Assembly: GCA_016721005.1 (NCBI GenBank)
Contig: JADKJM010000014.1
Span: 186,001 to 250,000, forward strand
Origin: Flavobacteriales bacterium
GTDB lineage: Bacteria; Bacteroidota; Bacteroidia; Flavobacteriales_F; PHOS-HE28
Length of the DNA stretch: 64,000 nucleotides
Direction of reading: 5' to 3'
Position numbers and translations under genes: made by a program. Below the pieces are notes generated by a model. It had not been told where the DNA came from. It did not search any database and saw only the letters and a list, made by a program, of their open reading frames with translations. Positions 1-9,336 of this stretch are shown here, piece after piece (position 1 is the stretch's first letter; every line of letters starts with the position of its first letter).

Positions 1-3000
1 CGCCATCCTTCAGCTGGAGTCCGAACACGTACCTGACGGCGGACAACATCCCCAACCCACTTGCCCAGAACGTTCTTGCGGATGAGACCTACACCCTAGA
101 GGTGACCGCAGGCGGTTGCTCTTCCACACAGAACCTACTGCTGGAAGCCAACCCGGCCATCCTGCCCGCCGAAGCGGACATCACCCCGGCCAGTCCGGAA
201 TACTGCACAGGCGGCGACGTGACCCTCACGGCGAACCCGCTCGGCGGTGGTGGCCCGTATGTGTTCACTTGGACCCCGCCGGGAGGTTCACCCACCCTTG
301 GAACAGAAACACAAAGTGCGAACCTACCGGGCTTGTGGAGCGTGCAGATCGATGACGCTTGCGGCGGCGCCGCGTTCGCCAACATCACGGTGGTGGAGAA
401 TCCGAAACCCACGGCCAGTGCGACCGTGAGTTCGGCCTGCGAGGGTGACGATCTGGTGTTCGACGGGACCACGGACATCGGAACCGGTTTCGCCTGGAGC
501 GGCCCGAATGCCTACACCAGTGCAGTGGAGGATCCCACCATCACTGGAGCGGCCATCACGGATGGCGGCACCTACACCTTCGTCGCCACACTCGGCCCAT
601 GCAGCAGCGTGCCATATCTGGTGGTGGCCACTGTGGATGCCGTACCTGTGATCACAAGCATAACGGCCACACCGAACCCGGTATGCTCCGGTACCGACAG
701 CCAGCTGAACGTCTTATCCCCGGCGGGTTATTCCATGGGCGGTGGCGGTAGCAGCTTCATCGACATCAGTGGAACGGGAACGGCGGTGACACCTGTTGCC
801 GGTGACGATAGCGAGCACAACGTGACGATCCCCGGTGGCTTCGTTTTCAATGGGATGAGCTACACCGATCTGCGCATCGGCAGCAACGGCGTAGCAGTCT
901 TCGGGTCGACCACGGGCGACGTGAGCCTGGGTAACGTGGCCTTGCCTTCAACCGCCCATACAGCTGGCAACGTTTTCCTTGCTCCCTTCTGGGATGATAT
1001 GGATGAAGGACCGGCTACGCCGACCGGCAACATCTATACACAGGTGTCCGGAAACCTGTTCATCGTGCAATGGCAGACCTATGGACACTACTCTGCGACG
1101 AGCGGCCAGAACATCACTTTCCAGATCCAACTCGATCTCGTGACCGATGTGATCTACTTCGCTTATCAGGATGTGTTCTTCGGCGGTACCCAAACGGCGT
1201 ATGACCAAGGACTCAGCGCCACCGTGGGGATCCAATGGGCAGCTTCCGCTGGCAACTTCCTCCAGTACAGCTTCAACACAGCAAGCCTCTCGGATGGTCA
1301 GGTGATCTCCTTCACCCCGAACTCGTTGACCTACGCATGGACGCCCAATACCTACTTGGACTTTGACGACGTGGCGGACCCTATTGCGCAGAACCCGAAC
1401 GCGACCACCCCTTATAGCGTGCTGGTTACCGGCACCAATGGATGCACCGCTACCGGCAACGTGACCCTTACGGTGAACCAGGTACCCGATGTGGACTTGG
1501 CCGTGGTACCGTCCTGCGGCACCAACCAGTTCTCCATCTCCGTGCTGGTGAACAGTACCGGCAGTGGACCGACCGTGAACCTGAGCTATACTGTGGATGG
1601 CGGCACGCCCGTCGTGGTATCCGGACTCGGCACCGGCCCACAAACTCCGCTGGGACCCTTCGGCGCATTGGCGGATGTCCGCGTGACGGTCATCGATCCG
1701 GTGGGTGGTTGCAACCTCACGGAGGAGCGTTTCCTCTCCGAATGCCCCGAGGAATTCGCCTGCCCGACCGTGTTGAACAAGACCTATTGCTACGGCAATA
1801 GTGATCAGCGTACGTGGTTGTTCACCACAACCACCCCGAGTGAACTCGCCCTGTTGACCTTCGTGAGCGGGGCCATGGCTCCGGGTGATGTGCTCCGCAT
1901 CTATGACGGCGTGGACAATACCGGTGCCAGCTTGGTGTCCGGGAATTTCGCGGACCTGACCGGTGTGCAAGCGCTCGCGAGCGGTCCGAGCCTGTTCATG
2001 GAAGTGGACAGCGATCCATCGGGTAGTTGTGCGGACGGTGACCCACTGGCTTCGGTTTGGAACTGGGAAGTGAAGTGCAACCCGCCCTGCACGAACCCGG
2101 CGGGTAATGTGGTCCCCACCCCGGATTGCCTGGACCAGACCTTTTCCTTGGATGTCGGTGTGGATTTCGTGGGTGACGGTGCATTTGTGAAAGTGCGCTA
2201 CTCCGTGAACGCCGGCACCCCGGTGACCTTGCCGGGAAATTATGTGGATTTCGACGTGGTGAACATCGGCCCCTTCAACCTGGGTGATGTGGTGAACGTG
2301 CGATTGTTGCACGAGAACAATGGTGCCTGCAACCTGAACCTGGGCGATTGGAACTTGGATCTTGCTGCTTGCCCCAATGATGAACCCTGCTCGGCGCACA
2401 TCCTCACGATGAACCCGAACTACACCTGCGTAACGACGAACGCCGGTGATATGACCGGTGCTACGCTCACAGCAGGTGTGACCGGCGGTTGCGCTGGCGT
2501 GCAGCAGGACCAATGGTACCGTTTCACCGCCACGGCCACCACGCACCGCGTACAGCTCGGTGGCACCACCACGGGGCTCTCGCACTCGATCTATGTGGGT
2601 GATCCCGATTGCAACACCTTGCTCCTTGTGGCGGGTACCGCCTGCACCGCAGGTGCCACAGCCAGCAACCCGGCGGGATTGAGCCTCGGGCAGACCTACT
2701 ACGTGCGGGTGAGCCGCACGACCATCGGCACCAATGCATATACGGTATGTGTAAGCGCTCCGCCTGCCATCGACATGCGTGCGACCGCGCTGGCCTTGCC
2801 TTCGGCCACGGGGTGTTACTCCGCTGCGGAACCGGTATCCATCACCGTGCAGAACAATACGATCTACCCGATCGATTTCAGCGTGGATCCAGTGACCGTG
2901 ACCACGAACGTGACCGGTGTTGCCCCTGCCGGCCTCTCCGGCACCTTGAACACCGGAGTCCTGGCGCCGGGTGCCACGACGGATGTGCCCATGAGTACCA

Positions 3001-6000
3001 CCTTGGATATGAGCACCGCTGGAACGTACACCTTCAATGCATATACAACGGTGGCCGGGGATGGTATCCCGGCGAACGATGCCATGACCGCTGCTGCGCG
3101 CACGGTGGTGGCTCCTCGCGCGTTGCCGATCACCCAGAACTTCACGGGCTTCTCCGGTGCGAACCTGCTCACCTTGGTCGCGCCGAACAACGGTTGGCGG
3201 GAGGCCACCGGTGCTTTGGTACCCGGTGCGGGAACCACCAGTACGTGGGCGAGTTCGGTCACAGCACAGCAGACCCAACTGGGCAGCGGCGTCTCGGCCC
3301 GGATCAACCTGGTCGGCACATCCCGCAATGAATGGTTGCTCGGACCGAAGTTCGTTCCGATCCTAGGGACCGTCCTACGCTACCGTGTTGCCATCACCGA
3401 TCTGAGCACCGGTGCGGCCGATCCACTTGGGATGGGCCCCACGGATGATCGCGTTCGTGTGATGATCAGCACCGATTGTGGTGTCACTTACAGCGAACTC
3501 TTCGCGCACAATTCGAGCAACTCCGCAAGCCTCGCCAATAGTTTGGTGCAACAGCAGATCGATCTGGGAGCCTACGCTGGCGACGAGGTGATCATCGGCT
3601 TCCTAGCCCAGGATGGACCCATTGATGACCTTGCCAGCTATGACTTCCACGTGGACGACATCAGCATCGAGAACATCGCTGTATGCACCGGAGCGCCTGT
3701 TGCAGGCACTTCCGTGAGCAGCGTGCCGGGTCCGGTTTGCGCTCCGGCAAGTACCACGTTGAGCGTGAGCGGCCAAAGCACCGATGGCGGTGTTGCGGTG
3801 AGCTGGTGGGGTAGCACCGTGTCCGGTGGCCCGTACACCATCCCCCAAGGAAGCGGCACCACGTTGGGTGTATCCGGCCTGGAAGCCGCGCAGTATTGGG
3901 TGGCCTCGGTGAAGTGCCTGCTGACCAGCGATAGCACACTCACCAATGAGGTTTCCATCCAAGTGACCCCAACGCCAAGCGCGAATGCGACAGCAGGCGA
4001 CGCCTGCATGGATGAGGACCTCGACTTCTGGGGTATTACGAACTTCGGCACCACTTTCGGATGGACCGGTCCTGGAGGCTTCAGCAGTCCGGCTCAGAAC
4101 CCTGTGCGTCCGGCCATAGACGGTACTGCAGCCGGAACCTACACCTTCACGGCCACAGCGAACGGGTGTCCACGCAGCAGCCAAGTGGTGGTGAGTGTGA
4201 ACACCACGCCGGTGATCACGAGCCTCACGGCTTCACCGAACCCGGTCTGCGTTGGGGGCACCAGCTTGTTGAATGTGACGGCGCCTGTTGCGGGCTACGT
4301 CATGGGCGCCGGTGGATCCAGCTTCATCGACATCAGTGGAACGGGAACGCCCGTGCCTTCGGTACCGGACGTGCTCGGTGATGATTCCGAGCACGCCATC
4401 ACGATCCCGGGAGCCGGATTCGATTACAACGGGGTGAATTACACCTCGGCTCTGGTGGGGAACAATGGGGCAATGGTCTTTGGTGTCAGCACAGGAACGA
4501 TCACCTTCTCAAATGCCGTCCTGGGCACGACCACCTTCGGTGGAGCGGGTTCTGTTGGACTTGCCCCGTTCTGGGACGACCTGGATATCCTGACCGCAGG
4601 CGGCTCGAACATCTTCACCGAGCAAGCGGGCAACCTGTTCATCATCCAATGGGACAATACAGCCCATTTGTCGGATGCGCCCGGACAGACGATCACCTTC
4701 CAGATCCAGTTGGACCTAGTGACCGGCGCGATCTACTTCGCTTATCAGGATGTGTTCTTCGGCGGTACCCAAACCGCGTATGACCAAGGACTCAGCGCCA
4801 CCGTGGGGATCCAGTGGGATGCCTCCGGAACCGGGTTGCTCCAGTACAGCTTCAATACCGCCAGCCTTTCGGATGGGCAGGTGATCTCCTTCACCCCGAA
4901 CCAAGCCAGCTTCCTGTGGACACCGAACACGTACTTGGACTTCGACAACATTGCCGACCCGATGGCATCGAACGTACTGGCGGATGAGACCTACTCGGTG
5001 ACCGCCACGGCGGCTGGATGTACTTCGGCTCCTTCGCAGCTTTTGCTGGAAGCCAACCCGCCCATCCTGCCTACCGAGGCGGAGGTCACCCCCGACCCGG
5101 CCAGCTTCTGCACCGGCAGCGACGTGACCCTGACCGCCGTTCCCTTGGGAGGCGGTGGACCCTACACCTTCACATGGACGGATCCGAATCTCGTGGTCGG
5201 AACTCCGAGCGCTTCCCCGACCGTACAGGCGAACATCCCGGGAACATGGAGTGTGCTCATCGAGGACGGATGCAACAGCCAAGCGAATGCGAGCGTGTTC
5301 GTGACCGAGTACCCCGTACCGTTGGCCAGCGCCACCAGCAACAGCCCGCTTTGCGTGGGCTTGGATCTGGAACTGGATGGCGGCAGCGATGTGGGTGGAA
5401 GCGCCTTTGAATGGAGTGGCCCCGGTGGGTACACGAGCAGCATCGAGGATCCAACCCGCACGAGCGTGACGCTTAACATGAGCGGCAGCTACAGCGTGGT
5501 GGCCACGGCCAATGGGTGCAGCAGCATACCGGCCGCCACCATCGTCGATATCGGGATGTCCCCGATCGGTGTAACGGCGAGCAGCAGTGCGGCCGTGGTA
5601 TGCGCCCCGGGTGGCACCGTGGACCTGATGAGCACCGGAGCGGGGGGACCACCCACGATCCTGAGCGAGGACTTCAACGGCGCAATGACGGGGTGGACCA
5701 CAGGGAATATGACCACTACCACCGGGACCGGAAATATCGCGCTGACTGCGTGGACGCTGAGGCCGGACGGTTTCGCGGGCGACTTGGGCGTGCAGCATAG
5801 CAACGACAACTCGCAGTTCATCAGTTCCAGCAGCGATGACGGAGGCTCCGGCGGTATGACGAATACAACCCTGACAAGTCCGCCCTTCAGCTTGGCAGGG
5901 TATAGTTCAGCCAGCTTGAGCTTCTGGCAGGACTATCAGAACCTCGTGGCCGGGGAGAGCGCCAGTGTGGAAATATCCACGGATGGCGGCGGGATATGGG

Positions 6001-7715
6001 CGACCTTGATCAGCTACAACACGGATCAGGGAACGTGGGCCGCATGGGTGAATGCCAACCTAAGCCTCAACGCCTACCTGAACGAAGCAAGCGTGCAAGT
6101 GCGTTTCCATTACAACACCCCGGGCTGGGATTGGTACTGGGCGGTGGATAACGTGCTGATCACCGGCGTGCCGATCCCGGTCACCTTCTCATGGAGCTCG
6201 GATCCGCTAGGGTACAGCAGTGGTGTGCAGAACCCGATGGGCGCACCGCTGACCCAGACCACGGTGTTCACCGTGACGGCTTCTTCGCCACAAGGATGCG
6301 AGACCACGGCGGATGTGACCGTGTACTACGGCAACAACGACCTTACCCTCGAGTTCGGAACGGACAATGATGCCTCCACGGAAGTATCTTGGGAACTGCA
6401 CATGCAGGGCACGGGCCAATTGCTACAAAGCGGTGCCGGCCTGCCGGATAACGCGAATGCTGCAACGGTGTTCAGTTGCCTACCTGATGGTTGCTTCTAC
6501 CTACGCGTCCTTGACAGCGGGAACGATGGCATCACGGGCGGTGGCTACATCCTCCGCGAAAGCGCTGGCAGCCAACGCCGGATCATCGACAACCGGAACA
6601 ACTTCACGACCGGTGGCGTGAGTGCGATCGCCAACGACGGTGAGTTCTGCCTCCCACTTGGTCCGGACCGCCTGATCTACACCAGCTGCGACAAGCTGGA
6701 TTGGAAGACCAGCCCTTGCGGTGGTGAGTACGTGGTGGCCGATGATAACGACGACGTGACGGCCACCTATCCCAATGGTGGAAACGACCTCGACCTGAGC
6801 AATGATGGCTACCAGATGTGGTGGTACGACCCCAACGGGGGCTACAGCTTCCGTCGCTTCCAAAGCCATTTGACCAACAACGGATTCCCCGCCAGTGCCA
6901 CCCGCGCCTGCCACTTCAAACTGAACAACTGGTTGGGCAACCAGATGGCGCAGGGCGTGCTCTACAACGTGAAGGTGCGCAGCCGCGTGGACGGGAACTG
7001 GAGTGCTTGGGGAGCGGCCTGCCGCCTTATGATCGACGACGCAGCCGCACAGTGCCCGAGGACCAAGTTGATGGACATCCCGGACAATCCCTATTTGAGT
7101 TGCGGACAGACCTTCCCGATCGGAACCTCGGCCGCCAGTAGGGTCTTCGCCCATCCGGTACGCCGCATGAACAACAACTGCAATTGGGTGAGCGCGAACC
7201 GTTACCAGTTCCGCTTCCGCATCCCGGCAGAGCTCATCGACATCACGAAGACGAGCGCGGTTGGACAGTACTGGGTGAACGTGAACGCCCCGCTGACCTG
7301 TGGCAAGACCTACGAGGTGGATGTGCGGGCCAGCTTCAATAGCGGCGCCACCTGGTGCAGCGTGAGCGATCCTTATGGGGATGTGTGCCTGCTCACCACG
7401 GCGAACTGCTTCCAAGAGGGTGGCAACCAGAACATGGTGTCGGACAACGCTACCAACCTGCGGATGTACCCGAACCCGAACCGCGGCGACCAGCTCTACC
7501 TGAGCCTGGATGCAGTGGATGAGGGTGTGGAGACCGTGAGCGTGGACATGTATGACACCTTCGGCAAGCGCGTGAGCGCACGCACGATCGCGGTGCAGGA
7601 TGGCTTCATCAACACGGTGCTGGAACTCAATGGCGATCTCTCCGGCGGCATGTACATGGTGAACATCACCGCTGGTGGGAAGACCTACACCCAACGACTG
7701 GTGATACAGCCGTAA
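1..7715 (+). CDS. Giant secreted multidomain adhesin-like protein with T9SS sorting domain (5' end outside window)
   Basis: The reading frame is already open at base 3 and continues to the TAA at 7713-7715, so the N-terminus lies outside the window. At least 2570 residues are visible. The protein is a chain of beta-sandwich (Ig/PKD-like) modules rich in Gly, Thr and Ser, with a CUB-like Cys-containing segment near 1750-2080. Two large modules containing SSFIDISGTGT and FWDD are encoded at about 735-1320 and 4310-4900. The first bases of the window (SWSPNTYL, NVLADETY) recur as SFLWTPNTYL and NVLADETY near 4911-5010. The last ~85 residues (RMYPNPN ... GGMYMVNI ... YTQRLVIQP) are a type A T9SS sorting domain, so the product should be exported by Sec, moved across the outer membrane by T9SS and attached or released. 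Adhesion is an inference from domain style; no catalytic motif was seen. Confidence 0.85.
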   Translation, partial: PSFSWSPNTYLTADNIPNPLAQNVLADETYTLEVTAGGCSSTQNLLLEANPAILPAEADITPASPEYCTGGDVTLTANPLGGGGPYVFTWTPPGGSPTLGTETQSANLPGLWSVQIDDACGGAAFANITVVENPKPTASATVSSACEGDDLVFDGTTDIGTGFAWSGPNAYTSAVEDPTITGAAITDGGTYTFVATLGPCSSVPYLVVATVDAVPVITSITATPNPVCSGTDSQLNVLSPAGYSMGGGGSSFIDISGTGTAVTPVAGDDSEHNVTIPGGFVFNGMSYTDLRIGSNGVAVFGSTTGDVSLGNVALPSTAHTAGNVFLAPFWDDMDEGPATPTGNIYTQVSGNLFIVQWQTYGHYSATSGQNITFQIQLDLVTDVIYFAYQDVFFGGTQTAYDQGLSATVGIQWAASAGNFLQYSFNTASLSDGQVISFTPNSLTYAWTPNTYLDFDDVADPIAQNPNATTPYSVLVTGTNGCTATGNVTLTVNQVPDVDLAVVPSCGTNQFSISVLVNSTGSGPTVNLSYTVDGGTPVVVSGLGTGPQTPLGPFGALADVRVTVIDPVGGCNLTEERFLSECPEEFACPTVLNKTYCYGNSDQRTWLFTTTTPSELALLTFVSGAMAPGDVLRIYDGVDNTGASLVSGNFADLTGVQALASGPSLFMEVDSDPSGSCADGDPLASVWNWEVKCNPPCTNPAGNVVPTPDCLDQTFSLDVGVDFVGDGAFVKVRYSVNAGTPVTLPGNYVDFDVVNIGPFNLGDVVNVRLLHENNGACNLNLGDWNLDLAACPNDEPCSAHILTMNPNYTCVTTNAGDMTGATLTAGVTGGCAGVQQDQWYRFTATATTHRVQLGGTTTGLSHSIYVGDPDCNTLLLVAGTACTAGATASNPAGLSLGQTYYVRVSRTTIGTNAYTVCVSAPPAIDMRATALALPSATGCYSAAEPVSITVQNNTIYPIDFSVDPVTVTTNVTGVAPAGLSGTLNTGVLAPGATTDVPMSTTLDMSTAGTYTFNAYTTVAGDGIPANDAMTAAARTVVAPRALPITQNFTGFSGANLLTLVAPNNGWREATGALVPGAGTTSTWASSVTAQQTQLGSGVSARINLVGTSRNEWLLGPKFVPILGTVLRYRVAITDLSTGAADPLGMGPTDDRVRVMISTDCGVTYSELFAHNSSNSASLANSLVQQQIDLGAYAGDEVIIGFLAQDGPIDDLASYDFHVDDISIENIAVCTGAPVAGTSVSSVPGPVCAPASTTLSVSGQSTDGGVAVSWWGSTVSGGPYTIPQGSGTTLGVSGLEAAQYWVASVKCLLTSDSTLTNEVSIQVTPTPSANATAGDACMDEDLDFWGITNFGTTFGWTGPGGFSSPAQNPVRPAIDGTAAGTYTFTATANGCPRSSQVVVSVNTTPVITSLTASPNPVCVGGTSLLNVTAPVAGYVMGAGGSSFIDISGTGTPVPSVPDVLGDDSEHAITIPGAGFDYNGVNYTSALVGNNGAMVFGVSTGTITFSNAVLGTTTFGGAGSVGLAPFWDDLDILTAGGSNIFTEQAGNLFIIQWDNTAHLSDAPGQTITFQIQLDLVTGAIYFAYQDVFFGGTQTAYDQGLSATVGIQWDASGTGLLQYSFNTASLSDGQVISFTPNQASFLWTPNTYLDFDNIADPMASNVLADETYSVTATAAGCTSAPSQLLLEANPPILPTEAEVTPDPASFCTGSDVTLTAVPLGGGGPYTFTWTDPNLVVGTPSASPTVQANIPGTWSVLIEDGCNSQANASVFVTEYPVPLASATSNSPLCVGLDLELDGGSDVGGSAFEWSGPGGYTSSIEDPTRTSVTLNMSGSYSVVATANGCSSIPAATIVDIGMSPIGVTASSSAAVVCAPGGTVDLMSTGAGGPPTILSEDFNGAMTGWTTGNMTTTTGTGNIALTAWTLRPDGFAGDLGVQHSNDNSQFISSSSDDGGSGGMTNTTLTSPPFSLAGYSSASLSFWQDYQNLVAGESASVEISTDGGGIWATLISYNTDQGTWAAWVNANLSLNAYLNEASVQVRFHYNTPGWDWYWAVDNVLITGVPIPVTFSWSSDPLGYSSGVQNPMGAPLTQTTVFTVTASSPQGCETTADVTVYYGNNDLTLEFGTDNDASTEVSWELHMQGTGQLLQSGAGLPDNANAATVFSCLPDGCFYLRVLDSGNDGITGGGYILRESAGSQRRIIDNRNNFTTGGVSAIANDGEFCLPLGPDRLIYTSCDKLDWKTSPCGGEYVVADDNDDVTATYPNGGNDLDLSNDGYQMWWYDPNGGYSFRRFQSHLTNNGFPASATRACHFKLNNWLGNQMAQGVLYNVKVRSRVDGNWSAWGAACRLMIDDAAAQCPRTKLMDIPDNPYLSCGQTFPIGTSAASRVFAHPVRRMNNNCNWVSANRYQFRFRIPAELIDITKTSAVGQYWVNVNAPLTCGKTYEVDVRASFNSGATWCSVSDPYGDVCLLTTANCFQEGGNQNMVSDNATNLRMYPNPNRGDQLYLSLDAVDEGVETVSVDMYDTFGKRVSARTIAVQDGFINTVLELNGDLSGGMYMVNITAGGKTYTQRLVIQP

Positions 7716-7735
7716 GCGGATCGAACGAAAAGTGG

Positions 7736-7767
7736 AAGCCCGCTCACCGCAAGGTGGGCGGGCTTTT
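7736..7767 (+). terminator. Rho-independent terminator of the giant T9SS gene
   Basis: A 13-bp stem (arms AAGCCCGCTCACC and GGTGGGCGGGCTT, with one G-T wobble) closes a GCAA loop and runs into TTTT, 20 bases after the stop codon. Confidence 0.9.
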
Positions 7768-8103
7768 GCGTGGGTGGCCCTCGGATCGATCGAGCCCCAT
7801 GTCACCTCCCCATTTCAGCCGGTTCCAGGTATGGCTCGATCGCATCACGCGGATCGCTTCCGTACAGGATGATCATGCACCAACTCCTACGGATCAGGGA
7901 CACGATCGCGATCCGTACGTGCGCTCAGGCCCGGAAGCCTCAATGGCCATGATGCTTGCGATCGAGCGTTGGTCAGTGGGCGATCCACGGGCGGGGATCG
8001 CAACTATGCATGCACCACTGCGGAATGCGCCGTGATCCAGCCCTGAATGGATCGGCCGAGGATCGAGTTCCGAACATCCTTGCGGTGAGCGGGCTTCTGC
8101 TTT
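7768..8103. other. Gene-free spacer between convergent genes, with inverted copy of terminator arm
   Basis: No convincing gene is seen; the open frame at 7754-8035 has no recognisable product. The stretch is rich in GATC-containing words. Bases 8078-8097 are a perfect 20-nt inverted copy of 7735-7754, the left arm and loop of the terminator after the preceding gene. The copy sits just downstream of the minus-strand hydrolase stop codon but lacks a complementary arm of its own. Confidence 0.6.
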
Positions 8104-9336
8104 TCAGTTCTTGAAGTCCTCGTAGAGCAGGTACTTCTTCCGCACCGATCTGAATGCCTTCAAGGCTGGTTGCCACGAGGCCCGGATGGTGTCCTCATCC
8201 TCGCCACGCACAATGCGTTCACGCAGGTCGGAGCCACCAGCCAACTTATCAAAGAAGGAATTGAAGAAAGCCGCCTTATCGGCCGCTTCTGCATAGAACC
8301 CGATCAGCCAGTGCAGGCGCAAGTGCTTCTCCATCCGGCTCTGGAACCCGCCATAGGCTTGTAGATCCAAGCCTGTACACAATTGACCTTTGTGCGGCGG
8401 ATCCTTGGCACCGGGCATGCTCTGCGGAGTGAAGTGGTATTGACCCACGCGGTTACCCGGAAAGCCGATGCACTGGAAAGGAAGATCCGTACCGCGACCC
8501 ATGCTCACGATCGTGCCTTCGAAAAGTCCCAGTGAAGGATAGAGATAGATGGCCGGGATGTTCGGAAGGTTCGGCGAAGGGCGCACCGGCGGTTCATAGA
8601 ACATGGAGTGGGTGTATCCCTCGCATGCGATCACGGTGAGGTCGCATTTGCGCCCGCCCTTCAACCAGCCCTCTCCATTGATCATTCGGGCGTACTCCCC
8701 TGCCGTCATCCCATGCACGATCGGCACAGGGTGCATACCGACGAATGATCTGTACGCGGGATCCAGCACCGGCCCATCCACATAGAAACCGTTCGGATCC
8801 GGACGATCCAGGACGATCACTTTCTTGCCGTTCTCCATCGCCGCTTCCATCACATAGTGCAACGTGCTCATGTAGGTGTAGAAGCGCACGCCCACATCCT
8901 GGATGTCATAGATCAGGACATCCACATCACTCAATTGTTCCGGACTCGGCTTGCGGTGCTTCTGGTCGCCGTAGAGTGAAACCACGGGCAAGCCACTCTG
9001 CGGATCCTTTCCATCATTCATATGCTCACCCGCATCCGCATCGCCTCGGAAGCCATGCTCGGGCCCGAACACCTTCACTACGTTCACCTGAAGTGTAAGT
9101 AGTGAATCGACCAAGTGCCTTCCACCGATCATACCGGTCCGGTTCGTCACCACCGCTACACGTTGACCATGTACTAGTGGGAGGTATACGGCCGTCCGCT
9201 CCGCCCCCACCACCACCGTATCCGTGTTGTGCTGGATCAGGATCGGCTCCTGTCCTCGTGCGCTTGACGTGATCCCTGCGACCATCAAGGCTGCGGCTAT
9301 CTTCGGCCACGCCCGCACCTGCTGGCGATCGTTCAT
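8104..9336 (-). CDS. DUF1343 / NamZ-like exo-beta-N-acetylmuramidase
   Basis: This 410-residue protein begins MNDRQQVRAW and has an N-terminal signal peptide of about 28 residues ending near SARG. The body carries DUF1343 hallmarks: VVTNRTG, VFGPEHGFRG, VSLYG, DIQDVGVRFYTY, VLDRPDPNG and a C-terminal half with RGTDLPFQ. Characterised relatives (NamZ) remove non-reducing-end N-acetylmuramic acid from peptidoglycan fragments, so a role in cell-wall recycling or scavenging in the periplasm is likely. A longer frame (to 9477) exists, but its extra residues look like antisense of the neighbouring permease; I chose the start that gives a clean signal peptide. That ATG overlaps the ATG of the divergent permease gene by two bases. 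Confidence 0.85.
   Translation of the reverse strand: MNDRQQVRAWPKIAAALMVAGITSSARGQEPILIQHNTDTVVVGAERTAVYLPLVHGQRVAVVTNRTGMIGGRHLVDSLLTLQVNVVKVFGPEHGFRGDADAGEHMNDGKDPQSGLPVVSLYGDQKHRKPSPEQLSDVDVLIYDIQDVGVRFYTYMSTLHYVMEAAMENGKKVIVLDRPDPNGFYVDGPVLDPAYRSFVGMHPVPIVHGMTAGEYARMINGEGWLKGGRKCDLTVIACEGYTHSMFYEPPVRPSPNLPNIPAIYLYPSLGLFEGTIVSMGRGTDLPFQCIGFPGNRVGQYHFTPQSMPGAKDPPHKGQLCTGLDLQAYGGFQSRMEKHLRLHWLIGFYAEAADKAAFFNSFFDKLAGGSDLRERIVRGEDEDTIRASWQPALKAFRSVRKKYLLYEDFKN

Noticed and set aside
948..3278. 776-codon open frame on the minus strand
   Set aside because: It lies antisense to the giant T9SS gene, has His/Arg/Gly-rich composition without any domain, and is a by-product of GC-rich codon use.
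7754..8035. 93-codon frame in the convergent spacer
   Set aside because: It begins inside the terminator, shows no family features and overlaps repeat-like GATC-rich sequence.
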